Shown: positions 18,927-28,430, numbered from the stretch's first letter. The stretch is 64,000 nt of DNA from Mycobacterium genavense ATCC 51234 (GCF_000526915.1 NZ_JAGZ01000002.1:124001-188000), one strand, 5' to 3'. Numbers and translations: made by a program. The notes: generated by a model not told the origin, from the letters alone.

Positions 18927-18948
18927 GGTGGCAGTAGGCTCTTCGACC

Positions 18949-19914
18949 ATGCGCGCAGCACGGGTTACTCGGCTAGACGGTCCGGACGCGATCGAGGTGG
19001 GCGAGGTCGACGAGCCCACCGGCGACGGGATCGTCGTCGAGGTGCATGCCGCCGGTGCCGCCTTCCCGGACGCGCTGCTGACCCGCGGCCTCTACCAGTA
19101 CCGGCCGGACCCACCGTTCGTGCTCGGCGCCGAAATCGCGGGCGTCGTTCGATCGGCACCGGACGGCTGTCATGTGGGGCCCGGCGACCGGGTCGTCGGC
19201 CTGACGATGCTGACCGGCGGCATGGCCGAGGTCGAGCTGCTCTCCCCCGAGCGTGCGTTCAAGCTGCCGGACAACGTCAGCTTTGAGGCGGGCGCCGGCC
19301 TGTTGTTCAACGATCTGACGGTCTACTTCGCGTTGACGGTGCGTGGCCGCCTGCAACAGGGCGAGACCGTGCTGGTGCACGCCGGCGGGATCGGCACCTC
19401 GACGCTGCGGCTGGCGCCGGCGCTCGGGGCATCGCGCACCATCGCGGTGGTCAGCACCGAGGAGAAGGCCCAGATCGCCACCGCCGCCGGCGCGACCGAC
19501 GTGGTGCTGGCCGACGGCTTCAAGGACGCGGTCAAGGAATTGACCAGCGGCCGCGGCGTGGACATGGTCGTCGACCCGGTCGGCGCTGACCGGTTCACCG
19601 ACTCGCTGCGCTCGCTTGTTCCGGGCGGACGGCTACTGGTCGTCGGGTTCACCGGTGGCGAGATACCCCCCGTGAAGGTGAACCGGTTGCTGCTCAACAA
19701 CATTGACGTCGTCGGTGTGGGTTGGGGCGCCTGGACGGCGACGCATCCCGGCGCGCTGGACGAGCAGTGGGCCGGACTCGAGCGGCTGCTCGCCTCCGGG
19801 CAGCTCACCGCCCCGCAGCCGGAGGTGTATCCGCTGGAGCAGGCCGCCGCCGCGGTCGCGTCGATGGAGAATCGCACCGCCAAAGGCAAAGTCGTCCTGC
19901 GCGTGCGCGATTAG
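18949..19914 (+). CDS. fadB4: FadB4, quinone oxidoreductase-like dehydrogenase (Rv3141 orthologue)
   Basis: Medium-chain dehydrogenase of the quinone oxidoreductase type; the FadB name is historical and does not prove a role in beta-oxidation. It starts MRAARVTRLDGPDAIEVGEV and ends TAKGKVVLRVRD, as in M. tuberculosis Rv3141 (323 residues). This copy has 321 residues because the nucleotide-binding loop reads VLVHAGGIGTSTL where the orthologue, as I recall, has VLVHGAAGGIGTSTL, a 6-base in-frame loss near 19382. The gene normally follows fadE23 directly; here the EspB/two-component block intervenes. Frame intact. Confidence 0.9.
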   Translation: MRAARVTRLDGPDAIEVGEVDEPTGDGIVVEVHAAGAAFPDALLTRGLYQYRPDPPFVLGAEIAGVVRSAPDGCHVGPGDRVVGLTMLTGGMAEVELLSPERAFKLPDNVSFEAGAGLLFNDLTVYFALTVRGRLQQGETVLVHAGGIGTSTLRLAPALGASRTIAVVSTEEKAQIATAAGATDVVLADGFKDAVKELTSGRGVDMVVDPVGADRFTDSLRSLVPGGRLLVVGFTGGEIPPVKVNRLLLNNIDVVGVGWGAWTATHPGALDEQWAGLERLLASGQLTAPQPEVYPLEQAAAAVASMENRTAKGKVVLRVRD

Positions 19915-19984
19915 CTCGCCCTGTGTGTTGTTCGCGACACTGAAACGTCAGCGAAGACACGCCGTAGCGGGTCGCGATGGATTA

Positions 19985-20062
19985 AGTCTCGCGGAGACTC
20001 GTCCCCGGCGCCCTTGTGTGCGCCTAAAAGAGAAAGTAATGTCAATTTCAGTTTTGGCGCAC
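19985..20062. promoter_or_regulatory. Two inverted repeats upstream of the catabolic operon
   Basis: A short palindrome AGTCTC-GCG-GAGACT lies at 19985-19999. A second inverted repeat pairs GTGCGCC-T-AAAA (20018-20029) with TTTTGGCGCAC (20052-20062) across an AT-rich centre. Both precede the ATG at 20088, and the operon encodes its own TetR regulator, so either could be its operator. The 19915-20087 gap contains no gene. Confidence 0.4.
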
Positions 20063-20087
20063 TGACCACCCCTACTCGGGGGTCCCC

Positions 20088-21180
20088 ATGGAATCCTTTG
20101 TTCACCTGCGCAAAGGCAAGACACCGCATCGCCTGCACGCCGACCTCGACGGCCTCAAGGACGACGAGCTGGGCCGGGGCGGCTTCACCGGGCGGACCGC
20201 CAACATCTACCGCCGCCACGACCCCACCGCCTACCGATCGTCGGGACCGCTGCGCCCGGTCGACGTGCTGTCCAGCGAGCTCAAGCCCGGCGACGCCACC
20301 GACGCCCACGGCGGACCGCTGCTGATGTTCAGCAACGACGACTGCCGCATTCTGCTCAGCCGTCGCCACGAGCCGATGCCCTACTTCACCCGCCACGTCG
20401 ACGGCGATCTGCTGTCATTCGTCCACCAGGGCACCGGGCTGGTGGAGACCGAGTTCGGTCCGCTGCGCTACCGGGAGGGCGACTGGGTCTACCTCCCCAA
20501 GGCATGCACGTGGCGTCAGGTGCCGGATCGCGAAACCACATGGGTGATGATCGAGGCCACCGACGAGTTCCGGGTGCCATCGCCCCGCCCGCTGGGCCGG
20601 CACTTCCCGTTCGACCCGTCGCAGGCCACCATCCCCGAACCCGCGCCGATCGAGGATGACGGCCGTGACGAGTACGAGGTACGGCTGATCCACGAAGGTG
20701 GCCCGACAACGCTTGTCTACCAATATAATCCGCTCGACATCGAAGGATGGCGCGGCGACAACTTCGCGTTCACCTTCAACATCGACGACTACAACGTGAT
20801 CACCTCCGACAGCGTCCACCTGCCGCCGACGGTGCATCTGTTCATGCAGGCCACCGGCGTCTACGTGATGAACTTCCTACCCAAACCCGCCGAGGGCGTT
20901 CCCGGCACCGAACGCACACCGTGGTCACCGCAACGTCGACTACGACGAAATCGCGTTCTTCCACGGCGGCTCGCTCTACGGCGTCCCGATGCCGCCGGGC
21001 CTGATTACCCATGCGCCGCAAGGGCTTCACCACGGCGCGCCGGAGAAAGCGCGCGAACGTGCCCGCCGCAAATTCGACGAGCATTCGCGGGTCGACTGGC
21101 AGGTCATCGCCGTCGACACCCGCAAGCGACTGACCCCGTCACCCGAAGTACTGGCCCACGACCTGGGGCAGCACTCATGA
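20088..21180 (+). CDS. Homogentisate 1,2-dioxygenase-like cupin enzyme, frameshifted
   Basis: Iron-dependent ring-cleaving dioxygenase family. It starts MESFVHLRKGKTPHRLHADL; landmarks are YRRHDPTAYRSSGPLRPVDV, LSFVHQGTGLVETEFGPLRY, YREGDWVYLPKACTW and NVITSDSVHLPPTVHLFM. After a break near 20930 it continues NVDYDEIAFFHGGSLYGVPM and APQGLHHGAPEKARERARR, holding the C-terminal His ligands, and ends VLAHDLGQHS. Two missing bases restore about 364 residues, shorter than animal homogentisate dioxygenase. No maleylacetoacetate isomerase or fumarylacetoacetase is nearby, so the substrate may not be homogentisate. The stop overlaps the next start (ATGA). First gene of the operon. Confidence 0.8.
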
Positions 21181-22362
21181 CCACAGCCGTCAAGCACGAC
21201 TACGAACGAATCCCGTATCTGGTTGCCTTCCAGAACGATTCCGGTGTCCGTGACGTCTACGACGGGCTGGCCGAGATCACCGTGCTGGAGAGCTACCTAC
21301 TGAAGCCGAAGGACAAGCCGTCGGACACCGTGCTGGTGTTCATGCACCCGATCGGCGGTGGGGCGTACCTGCCGATGATCAACGCGCTGGCCCGGGCCGG
21401 CCACCACGTCATCTACTGCAACAGCCGCTTCCGCGGCACGGATTCGGCGCTGCTGATGGAGAAGGTCGTCGAGGACCTCGGCGAGTGCATCAAGGACGCC
21501 AAGAACCGGCTGGGCTACTCCAAGGTGGTGCTGGCCGGGTGGAGCGGCGGCGGCTCGCTGTCGGTGTTCTACCAGCAGCAGGCTCAGCACGCGACGATCA
21601 CGTCGAGCCCGACCGGCGACGGCCCGGATCTGACGAAACTGGAACTGCCCGCCGCCGACGGCATCATGCTGCTGGCCGCCCACATCAGCCGGCACGGCAC
21701 GCTGACCGAATGGCTCGACGCGTCCATCCTCGACGAATTCGATCCCACCAAGCGCGATCCGGAACTGGACCTGTACAACCCCGACAATCCCAACCGCCGC
21801 CCTATACGCAGGAATTCCTGGACCGGTACCGTCAAGCGCAGATCGACCGCAACCGCCGCATCACCGCATGGGTCAAAGAGAAGCTGGCTGAATTGAGCGC
21901 TCAGGGCCGCCCCGACGACGAGTTCGGATTCGTCGTGCATGACACGATGCAGACCCGCGCTGGCTGGACGCAGGCGTGGATCCCAATGAGCGCACGCCGG
22001 GCACCTGCTACCTGGGCGACCCGCAGGTGGTGAACATGAGCCCGGTCGGGCTGGCCCGCTTCTCGACATTGCGCGGCTGGCTGTCGCAATGGAGCTACGA
22101 CGACGCCCGCGGCGACGGCGTGGCCTGCGGGCGAGACATCGCGATCCCCGCGCTGGTGATCGGCAACCTGGCCGACGACGCCTGCACACCCAGCCACACC
22201 CGGCGGCTGTTCGAGGCGATCGGGCACCCCGACAAGGAGATGTACGAAATCCGCGGCGCCACACACTATTACGCCGGCCCCGACCAGCGCGACAAGTTGC
22301 GCGAAGCGGTCAACGCTGTCACCGATTGGTTGATCCGCCACGATTTCGCGAGCGCCGAATGA
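21177..22362 (+). CDS. Alpha/beta hydrolase, frameshifted twice
   Basis: Alpha/beta-hydrolase of about 395 residues once corrected. It starts MTTAVKHDYERIPYLVAFQN. The oxyanion strand is VLVFMHPIGGGAYLPMI, the nucleophile elbow is VLAGWSGGGSLSVFYQQ (Ser in GWSGG), and the late Asp and His are probably in GNLADDACTPSHTRR and EIRGATHYYAGPDQR. Breaks lie near 21803 (NPNR, resuming PPYTQEFLDRYRQAQIDRN) and near 21960 (DTMQT, resuming RWLDAGVDPNERTPG). Start and stop each overlap neighbours by four bases, so it is tightly coupled within the operon. It may hydrolyse the ring-fission product or a CoA ester; inferred from position. Confidence 0.8.
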
Positions 22363-23564
22363 ACGTAAGTGGACCGCTGGACGGCATCCGGGTGCTCGAA
22401 CTGGGCACCTTGATCGCGGGTCCGTTCGCCGCCCGCCTGCTCGGCGACATGGGCACGGAAGTCATCAAGGTGGAGCCGCCGGGCGCCCCGGACCCGCTGC
22501 GCAACTGGGGCCAGGCCGAACACCGGGGGCACCACGTGTTCTGGACCGTGGCCGCGCGGAACAAGAAAGCCATCACGCTCGACCTGCGCCGGCCGCACGG
22601 CCGCGAGTTGTTCCTCGAGCTCGTCGAGAAGTCCGACATCGTGGTGGAGAACTTCCGCCCGGGCACGCTGGAGAAGTGGGACCTGGGCTACGACGTGCTC
22701 AGCGCCCGCAACACCGGCATCATCCTGGTCCGGGTGTCCGGCTACGGGCAGACCGGGCCCGACGCGCACAAGGCCGGCTATGCCTCGGTGGCCGAGGCCG
22801 CCAGCGGACTGCGGCATCTCAACGGTTTTCCCGGTGGGCCGCCGCCCCGGCTTGCGCTCTCGCTAGGCGACAGCCTGGCCGGCATGTTCGGCGCTCAGGG
22901 CGCGATGGCGGCGCTGTATCGCCGCAGTGTGACCGGGCGCGGACAGGTCGTCGACGTCGCGCTGACCGAATCGTGCTTGGCCGTCCAGGAATCCACGATT
23001 CCCGATTACGACGTCGGTGGCGTGGTTCGCGGTCCGTCGGGCACCAGGCTGGAAGGCATCGCGCCGTCCAACATCTATCGCAGCGCCGACGATTCGTGGG
23101 TGGTGATCGCGGCCAATCAGGACACCGTGTTCGCCCGGTTGTGTGCCGCGATGGGACGCCCGGAGCTGGCCGGCGACGACCGCTTCGCCACGCACACCGC
23201 CCGCGGCCGCAACCAGGACGAACTCGACAAGATCATCGGCGCGTGGGCCGCCGAGCGCGAGCCGGCCGACATCGTCGAAATCCTCAGTGCCGCAGGCGTG
23301 ATCGCGGGCCCGATCAACACCGTCGCGGAAGTGGTCGAAGACCCTCAGCTGCGGGCGCGCGGCATGCTGGTCGAGCACTACGACGAACGCATCGGGCGCA
23401 ATGTGGTGGGACCCGGGGTGGTTCCGGTGCTGTCCGAATCGCCGGGCAGCGTGCGGCACGCTGGGCCGGCGCGCCCGGGACAACACAACGACGACGTCTA
23501 CGCGGGGCTGCTGGGCAAGACCGCCGACGAGCTCGAGGCACTGCGCGGTGAGGGGGTGCTGTGA
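22359..23564 (+). CDS. CaiB/BaiF family CoA transferase
   Basis: A 401-residue class III CoA transferase, which moves CoA between carboxylic acids through an aspartyl-CoA intermediate. It starts MNVSGPLDGIRVLELGTLIA; landmarks are ARLLGDMGTEVIKVEPPGAP, NKKAITLDLRRPHGRELFLE, VVENFRPGTLEKWDLGYDVL, LVRVSGYGQTGPDAHKAGYA and VVDVALTESCLAVQES, where the catalytic Asp is expected. Intact. Overlaps neighbours by four bases at both ends. In this operon it would activate an acid for the lyase and dehydrogenase steps. Confidence 0.9.
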   Translation: MNVSGPLDGIRVLELGTLIAGPFAARLLGDMGTEVIKVEPPGAPDPLRNWGQAEHRGHHVFWTVAARNKKAITLDLRRPHGRELFLELVEKSDIVVENFRPGTLEKWDLGYDVLSARNTGIILVRVSGYGQTGPDAHKAGYASVAEAASGLRHLNGFPGGPPPRLALSLGDSLAGMFGAQGAMAALYRRSVTGRGQVVDVALTESCLAVQESTIPDYDVGGVVRGPSGTRLEGIAPSNIYRSADDSWVVIAANQDTVFARLCAAMGRPELAGDDRFATHTARGRNQDELDKIIGAWAAEREPADIVEILSAAGVIAGPINTVAEVVEDPQLRARGMLVEHYDERIGRNVVGPGVVPVLSESPGSVRHAGPARPGQHNDDVYAGLLGKTADELEALRGEGVL

Positions 23565-24457
23565 ATACCCACGTCGATATCCGTGAGGTGTCGCTGCGCG
23601 ACGGGTTGCAGATCGAAAAGCCAATCCCGTTGTCGGCCAAGCTGGAACTGCTCGCCGCGGTGGCCGCCACCGGGGTACGGGAAGTGGAGGCCACGCGTTC
23701 GTGTCCCCGACCAAGGTGCCGTCGATGGCCGACGCCGCCGAACTCGCCGCGCAGCTGCACAACTATCCCGACATCGAATTCTCCGCCCTGGTCGCCAGCC
23801 CGAACGGCGCCAAGCGCGCCGTCGCCGCCGGACTGCGCTCGATCGAATACGTGGTGGCCGCCGACGACACGTTTAGCAAGGCCAACGTCGGTCGCACCAG
23901 CACGCAGGCCACCGACCAGATCGACGACATCGTCGCGATCGCACACAGTAGCGACGTGACCGTCGAGGTCGTCATCGCCACCGCATGGGACTCGCCGTTC
24001 GAGGGCCCTACCCCACCGCAGCGCGTGCTGGAGATCGCCGCCGCCGCCCGCGACCGCGGGGCCGACCGCTTGTCGATCGCCGACACCATCGGCACCACCA
24101 CTCCCGGACGAGTGAGTTCGCTGATCGCCCAACTGCGTCCGGTGATCGGCGACCTGCCGCTGGGCGCGCACTTCCACAACACCCGCGGCGCCGGGTTGGC
24201 CAGCGCCTACGCGGCCGTCAGCGCCGGCGTCACCCGGCTGGACGCCTCGGTCGGCGGGCTGGGCGGTTGCCCGTGTGCATCCGGGCGCCACCGGTAACAT
24301 CGCCACCGAGGATCTGGTGTACCTGCTGACCGACAGCGGCATCGACGTCGACGTCGACCTGCAGGCCGCGATTGCCGCCGCCGACGTCGCGAAGTCGGCT
24401 GTGGGCCATGAACTGCCGAGCGCGTTGCTGCGCGCGGGCGACCGGATCCGGGACTGA
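23561..24457 (+). CDS. Hydroxymethylglutaryl-CoA lyase-like enzyme, frameshifted twice
   Basis: HMGL-type TIM-barrel lyase of about 299 residues, cleaving 3-hydroxy-3-methylacyl-CoA type substrates in characterised members. The GTG start overlaps the upstream stop. Landmarks: IREVSLRDGLQIEKPIPLS (catalytic Arg-Asp and Gln), then after a break near 23693 VSPTKVPSMADAAELAAQL, DTFSKANVGRTSTQAT, DRLSIADTIGTTTPGRVSSL and AHFHNTRGAGLASAYAAV (metal His residues). A second break near 24272 interrupts GGLGGCP, and the usual active-site loop Cys region is there; the frame resumes PGATGNIATEDLVYLLT. HMGL with a CaiB transferase suggests breakdown of a branched dicarboxylic or hydroxy acid. Confidence 0.8.
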
Positions 24458-25078
24458 TGGGTGTGTCCGCCCCCGAACCGCTGACCTCCAAGGGCCGCCA
24501 GACCAGGGAGGCCATCGAGACCGCGGCGCGAAAACTGTTTGCCGAACGTGGCTTTCACGGCACCACGCTGGCCGACATCACGTCGGCTGCCGGCAAATCA
24601 CCGGCGGTGTTCTACCGCTACTTCGCCGACAAGGAAGACCTGCTGGTTGCGCTGGCGGAGTCCTTATTTGCACGACGTCGTGGCCCCGTCCGGGTTGAGC
24701 GTGCACCTGCCCGACTCTCCCGACGACGACGCGTTCTTCACCTCGGTGGTGACCGGCTACTGGAACATCTTCAAGCAGAACATCGGCATCATGATCGCCG
24801 TCGCCCAGCTGGCCACCACCCAGCACCGATTTGCGGTCGTGCAGAATGAATTTCGGCGGTTCGGCATGGACATCGTGACCGCCTCGGTGCGGCGCGCCCA
24901 GGAGCAGGGCTACGGCCGCAAGCTCAACCCGCAACACACCGCGGCGGCCATCGCGCTGCTGTTCGAGAACTTCACCACCGTCTTCGTCGGGCAGTCCGGT
25001 ATCGGCATGGAAATCAGCGACGAGGACGCCATCACCACTCTGTCGACGGTTTGGAAGAAAACTCTCTACGGCGGGTAA
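24457..25078 (+). CDS. TetR family transcriptional regulator, frameshifted
   Basis: TetR-type repressor of about 208 residues encoded inside the operon, probably controlling it. The DNA-binding domain is REAIETAARKLFAERGFHG, TTLADITSAAGKSPAVFYRY and FADKEDLLVALAES. A break near 24670 (two bases short) separates it from the ligand-binding domain, which resumes LHDVVAPSGLSVHLPDSPDD and continues TGYWNIFKQNIGIMIAVAQL to TVWKKTLYGG. The ATG at 24457 shares its A with the last base of the lyase stop (TGATG). The acyl-CoA dehydrogenase follows after a good AAGGAG site. Ligand likely an acyl-CoA or acid of the pathway; inferred. Confidence 0.83.
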
Positions 25079-25088
25079 GGAGATCAAC

Positions 25089-26326
25089 GTGGATTTCACT
25101 CTCCCGGAACATCTTCCGGGTGTGCTGGCCGAGATGGATGCGTTCATCGAGGCGGAGATCAAACCGTTGGAACGGGAGAACATCCAGTACTTCGACCAGC
25201 GCCGAGAGCATGCCCGCACCGATTGGGACCACGACGGCATCCCGACGCAAGAGTGGGAGGAACTACTCGCCGAGATGCGCCGGCGCGCCGACAAGGCCGG
25301 CTGGCTGCGCTACGGACTGCCGACGTCGCTGGGCGGGCGCGACGGCACCAACGTCGACATGGCCGTGATCCGGGAACACTTGGCGCACAAGGCCTTGTGC
25401 TGCACAATGACCTGCAGAACGGGTCGTCGATCGTCGGGAACTTTCCCCAGGTGATCATGATGGAGCGGTTCGGCACCGACCAGCAGCGCCGGGAGTGGTC
25501 CGAGGCGGTGATCACCGGGGAGCGGTCCATGGCGTTCGGGCTCACCGAGCCGCAGCACGGGTCCGACGCGACCTGGCTAGAAACCTACGCGCGCCTTGAC
25601 GGTGACAGCTGGGTCATCGACGGCGCCAAGCGATTTAATATCGGCATGCATCGCGCCACGCATGACCTGGTCTTCGCCCGCACGTCCGGCGAGACGGGAC
25701 AAGCCCGGGGCATCACCGCGTTCCTGGTCCCGACCGACACCCCCGGATTCACGGTCCCGTACTACTGGTGGACGTTCAACATGCCCACCGACTACGGCGA
25801 AGTCGAGCTAAAAGATGTCCGCATCCCCGCCGACGCGGTGCTCGGCGAGGTCGACCGCGGACTGGAGGTCGCGCAAACCTTTTTGCACGAGAACCGGATT
25901 CGCCAAGCAGCGAGCAGCCTGGGCGCCGCGCAGTACTGCATCGACCGTGCCGCCGAATACGCCGCCAAGCGCACGGTGTTCGGCAAGCCGCTGTCGGTCA
26001 ACCAGGCCGTGCGATGGCCGCTGGCCGAGCTGCAGACCGAAGCCCAAATAGTACGGTTGCTGGTGCAATTCGCCGCGTGGCACCTGGACCGCGACCACCA
26101 CATGGAGGTCTCGGACAAGGTGTCGATGGCGAACTATCGTGCCAACCGGCTGGTCTGCGATGCCGCCGACCGCGCCATGCAGGTGTACGGCGGACTCGGC
26201 TACAGCCGTCACGAGCAGTTCGAGCACATCTACCGCCACCATCGCCGTTACCGCATCACCGAGGGCGCCGAGGAAATCCAGATCCGCCGAGTGGCCCAGC
26301 GGCTGTTCAAGTTTGGCAAGCAGTGA
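25089..26326 (+). CDS. Acyl-CoA dehydrogenase, frameshifted
   Basis: FAD-dependent acyl-CoA dehydrogenase of about 412 residues. The GTG at 25089 has AAGGAG 6 bases upstream and begins (M)DFTLPEHLPGVLAEMDAFI. One G is missing near 25395: HLAHKAL should continue VLHNDLQNGSSIVGNFPQVI. Landmarks after that are MAFGLTEPQHGSDATWLETY, INGAK-like VIDGAKRFNIGMH, TFLHENRIRQAASSLGAAQY and MQVYGGLGYSRHEQFEHIYR. Its stop overlaps the phosphotransferase start (GTGA). This pairing of an acyl-CoA dehydrogenase with an APH-type kinase resembles the fusion seen in eukaryotic ACAD10/ACAD11, where the kinase domain prepares 4-hydroxyacyl-CoAs for dehydrogenation. Confidence 0.88.
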
Positions 26327-27303
26327 CCGAGGAGCTGAGCTCCAAACTCCAAGCGGTGCTGGTGCCGGTGCTGGGCGCGGGCACCACGATCGAGAACCTG
26401 CGCGCGCTCACCGGTGGCGCCAGCCGCACCACCTGGGCGTTCGACGCGGTTACCGGCGCGGGGCGCCGCGCGCTGATCCTGCGCACCGGCCCACCCGACG
26501 ACGTGCACGCCGGCATGGAGCTGGAAGCCCGCGCGCAGGCCGCGGCCGCGGCGGCCGGGGCGCCGGTCTCCCACATCCTGGTCGCCGACGATTCGGTTGC
26601 CGCGCTTGGTAATCCGTTTCTGATCTGCGACGAGGTCAAGGGTGAGACCATCGTCCGACGCATCCAGCGCCGGCTCGATGCCGGCGGGCACACCCGCCGA
26701 ACCGAGCTGCTGCGGCAATGCGCACAGGCGCTGGCCGCGATCCACCGGGCGGACCCGCAAATCGACGGCCTGGCTTACGAGGACCAGCTGGTGGAATACC
26801 GCGAGCGACTCGACGCGATGAACGACACCACCGCCACCTTCGAATGGGCGTTTCGTTGGCTGGCCGCCCACCGACCGCAACCGACGCCGATGGTGCTGGT
26901 GCACGGGGACTACCGGATGGGAAACCTCATCGTCGACGGATACAACTTGGCCGCGGTGCTCGACTGGGAGCTGGCTCACCTCGGCGAGGCCTACGAAGAC
27001 CTAACCTGGTTCTGCATCCGCGCCTGGCGGTTCGGCGCTCCGGCCAGCCTGGGCGCCGGCGGCCTCGGCAGCATCGAGAGCTTCGTGCGCGACTACGAGC
27101 AGGCCAGCGGGACCACCGTCGACCGAGCGACGCTGCATTGGTGGATGGTGCTGGCCACCCTGCGCTGGGGTGTGATCTGCCGATACCAGGCGGAGCGGCA
27201 TTTGAGCGGTCAGTCCCGGTCGGTAGAGCTGGCGACGATCGGTCGCCGGGTGAGCGAGACGGAGTGGGACATTCTCAATTTGCTCGAGGAGGTCCCGTCG
27301 TGA
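26323..27303 (+). CDS. APH/choline-kinase-like phosphotransferase
   Basis: A 326-residue kinase of the aminoglycoside-phosphotransferase fold, intact. ATP loop region LRALTGGASRTTWAFDAV, Lys-region ALILRTGPPDD, catalytic loop MVLVHGDYRMGNLIVDG (HGDxxxxN) and metal-binding VLDWELAHLGEAYEDLTWF. The GTG start and the stop each overlap neighbours by four bases. The family is often called aminoglycoside phosphotransferase, but next to acyl-CoA dehydrogenase and DUF6285 genes a role in phosphorylating a hydroxyacyl-CoA is more likely than drug resistance. That is by analogy to ACAD10/11 and inferred. Confidence 0.87.
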   Translation: MTEELSSKLQAVLVPVLGAGTTIENLRALTGGASRTTWAFDAVTGAGRRALILRTGPPDDVHAGMELEARAQAAAAAAGAPVSHILVADDSVAALGNPFLICDEVKGETIVRRIQRRLDAGGHTRRTELLRQCAQALAAIHRADPQIDGLAYEDQLVEYRERLDAMNDTTATFEWAFRWLAAHRPQPTPMVLVHGDYRMGNLIVDGYNLAAVLDWELAHLGEAYEDLTWFCIRAWRFGAPASLGAGGLGSIESFVRDYEQASGTTVDRATLHWWMVLATLRWGVICRYQAERHLSGQSRSVELATIGRRVSETEWDILNLLEEVPS

Positions 27304-27638
27304 TCGGTGCTTATGGGCGCCCACTGGCGGCCGAACTCGTGGCGGCGGTGGCCGAATTCCTGGAAACCGACGTCCGGGAGGCGACCAGCGGGCAGGTCAA
27401 CTTCCACGCCCGGGTGGCCGCGAACGCCTTGCGCATCGTCGAACGCGAACTGCTCGACGAAAGCGAGGCGGAGTCTCGAGCCACGCTGGCCGGCTTGGGA
27501 TTCGGCGACGAGGAACAGCTTGCCGCCGCCATCCGGGCCGGCGAGTTGGACGAGCGTGCCGGCGAGGTGCTCGCCGTCCTGAGAATCCTGGTGCGCAATC
27601 GGTTGGCGGTTGCCCACCCCAGATACGACAGCGAATAG
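27300..27638 (+). CDS. DUF6285 family protein
   Basis: A 112-residue, acidic, largely helical protein: RPLAAELVAAVAEFLETDVR, VNFHARVAANALRIVEREL and ELDERAGEVLAVLRILVRNR. Proteins of this kind occur directly after APH-like kinases in many actinobacterial acyl-CoA operons, sometimes fused to them, so it is probably an accessory subunit of the kinase. The GTG start overlaps the kinase stop by four bases (GTGA). No catalytic motif is visible. Function unknown. Confidence 0.8.
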   Translation: MIGAYGRPLAAELVAAVAEFLETDVREATSGQVNFHARVAANALRIVERELLDESEAESRATLAGLGFGDEEQLAAAIRAGELDERAGEVLAVLRILVRNRLAVAHPRYDSE

Positions 27639-27647
27639 GAGCCCGCC

Positions 27648-28067
27648 ATGCCCGCAACCGCTGAGGTCGTCATCGACACCGCCGACCGGCTGTTCTCGGC
27701 GATCGTCGAGGGCGACAGGGCCGCGGTCGATCGGCTGTGGAGCGACGACATCGCGGTGTGGCGGGTGGGCGCTGGCCAGGATCCCTTCAGGACGGATGAC
27801 AAGATCCGCGCGCTGAAGGTCATCGACTGGTTCATCGGTGCGACCACACAGCGCCGCTACGAGATCCTCGATCGCCGGCTCTTCGGGGATTTTTCAGACG
27901 GCTCGATCAGCGGCTTTGTCCAGCAGCACGTCCTGCACGCCACCGGTCATGCCGGCCAATCGATCTCCATGCGCGTTTGCATCGTGATCGGGGTGGGCAC
28001 CAACGGTCTGATCGACCGCATCGACGAGTATTTCGACCCCACCGAAATTGCGCCGCTGATGAGATGA
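27648..28067 (+). CDS. SnoaL/NTF2-like protein
   Basis: A 139-residue protein with the small cone-shaped NTF2/SnoaL fold, judged by VIDTADRLFSAIVEGDRAAV, DRLWSDDIAVWRVG, QQHVLHATGHAGQSISMRVC and the C-terminal IDRIDEYFDPTEIAPLM, where the Asp-Glu-Tyr strand is typical. Such folds serve as hydrolases, isomerases or ketosteroid-type binding proteins. ATG at 27648 follows AGGAGCCC, nine bases after the DUF6285 stop, so it ends the catabolic operon. The role is not assignable. Confidence 0.72.
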   Translation: MPATAEVVIDTADRLFSAIVEGDRAAVDRLWSDDIAVWRVGAGQDPFRTDDKIRALKVIDWFIGATTQRRYEILDRRLFGDFSDGSISGFVQQHVLHATGHAGQSISMRVCIVIGVGTNGLIDRIDEYFDPTEIAPLMR

Positions 28068-28068
28068 G

Positions 28069-28400
28069 ACCGAGTTCTCCGGCATCGGCCGCCGCGACAA
28101 GCATCTGCGCTCGCCAGATTTCTTCGATGTCGACCGTTTTGCGCAGATCAGCGTCGTCGTCACCGCGGTCCAGCCGACCGTGGGCAACGCCACCGAGCTG
28201 CACGCCAGCTTCACGATCAAGGGCGTCACCGCGCCGGTCTTGGTGACACTGACCGGCAGCTCCACGGGCGACGGTTCGATCCAGATCTCGGGCGAAACCA
28301 CGATCGATCCCGGTTCGACATCGGCTCGAACAAGTTCGGCATGATCGCGCCGACGGCCCACGCGGCGGCGCACGTCGTTTTCGTGCGGTCCGACCGATAA
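28069..28400 (+). pseudogene. YceI-like domain remnant (5' truncated and frameshifted)
   Basis: Right after the SnoaL-like stop, an open frame without a start codon encodes GRRDKHLRSPDFFDVDRFAQ, then LHASFTIKGVTAPVLVTLTG and SIQISGETTIDP. These are the second half of a YceI lipocalin-like (isoprenoid-binding) domain. A break near 28310 follows, and the other frame gives RFDIGSNKFGMIAPTAH, ending at TAA 28398. The N-terminal half of the domain is missing, so this is a relic of an older gene cut when the neighbouring sequence was rearranged. Confidence 0.75.
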
Positions 28401-28430
28401 AGCCAGTCGCGCACCAGTAGCATCTGCACC

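Noticed and set aside
26323..27303. Aminoglycoside resistance gene
   Set aside because: The APH fold is shared by many small-molecule kinases. The acyl-CoA operon context and DUF6285 neighbour argue for a metabolic role.
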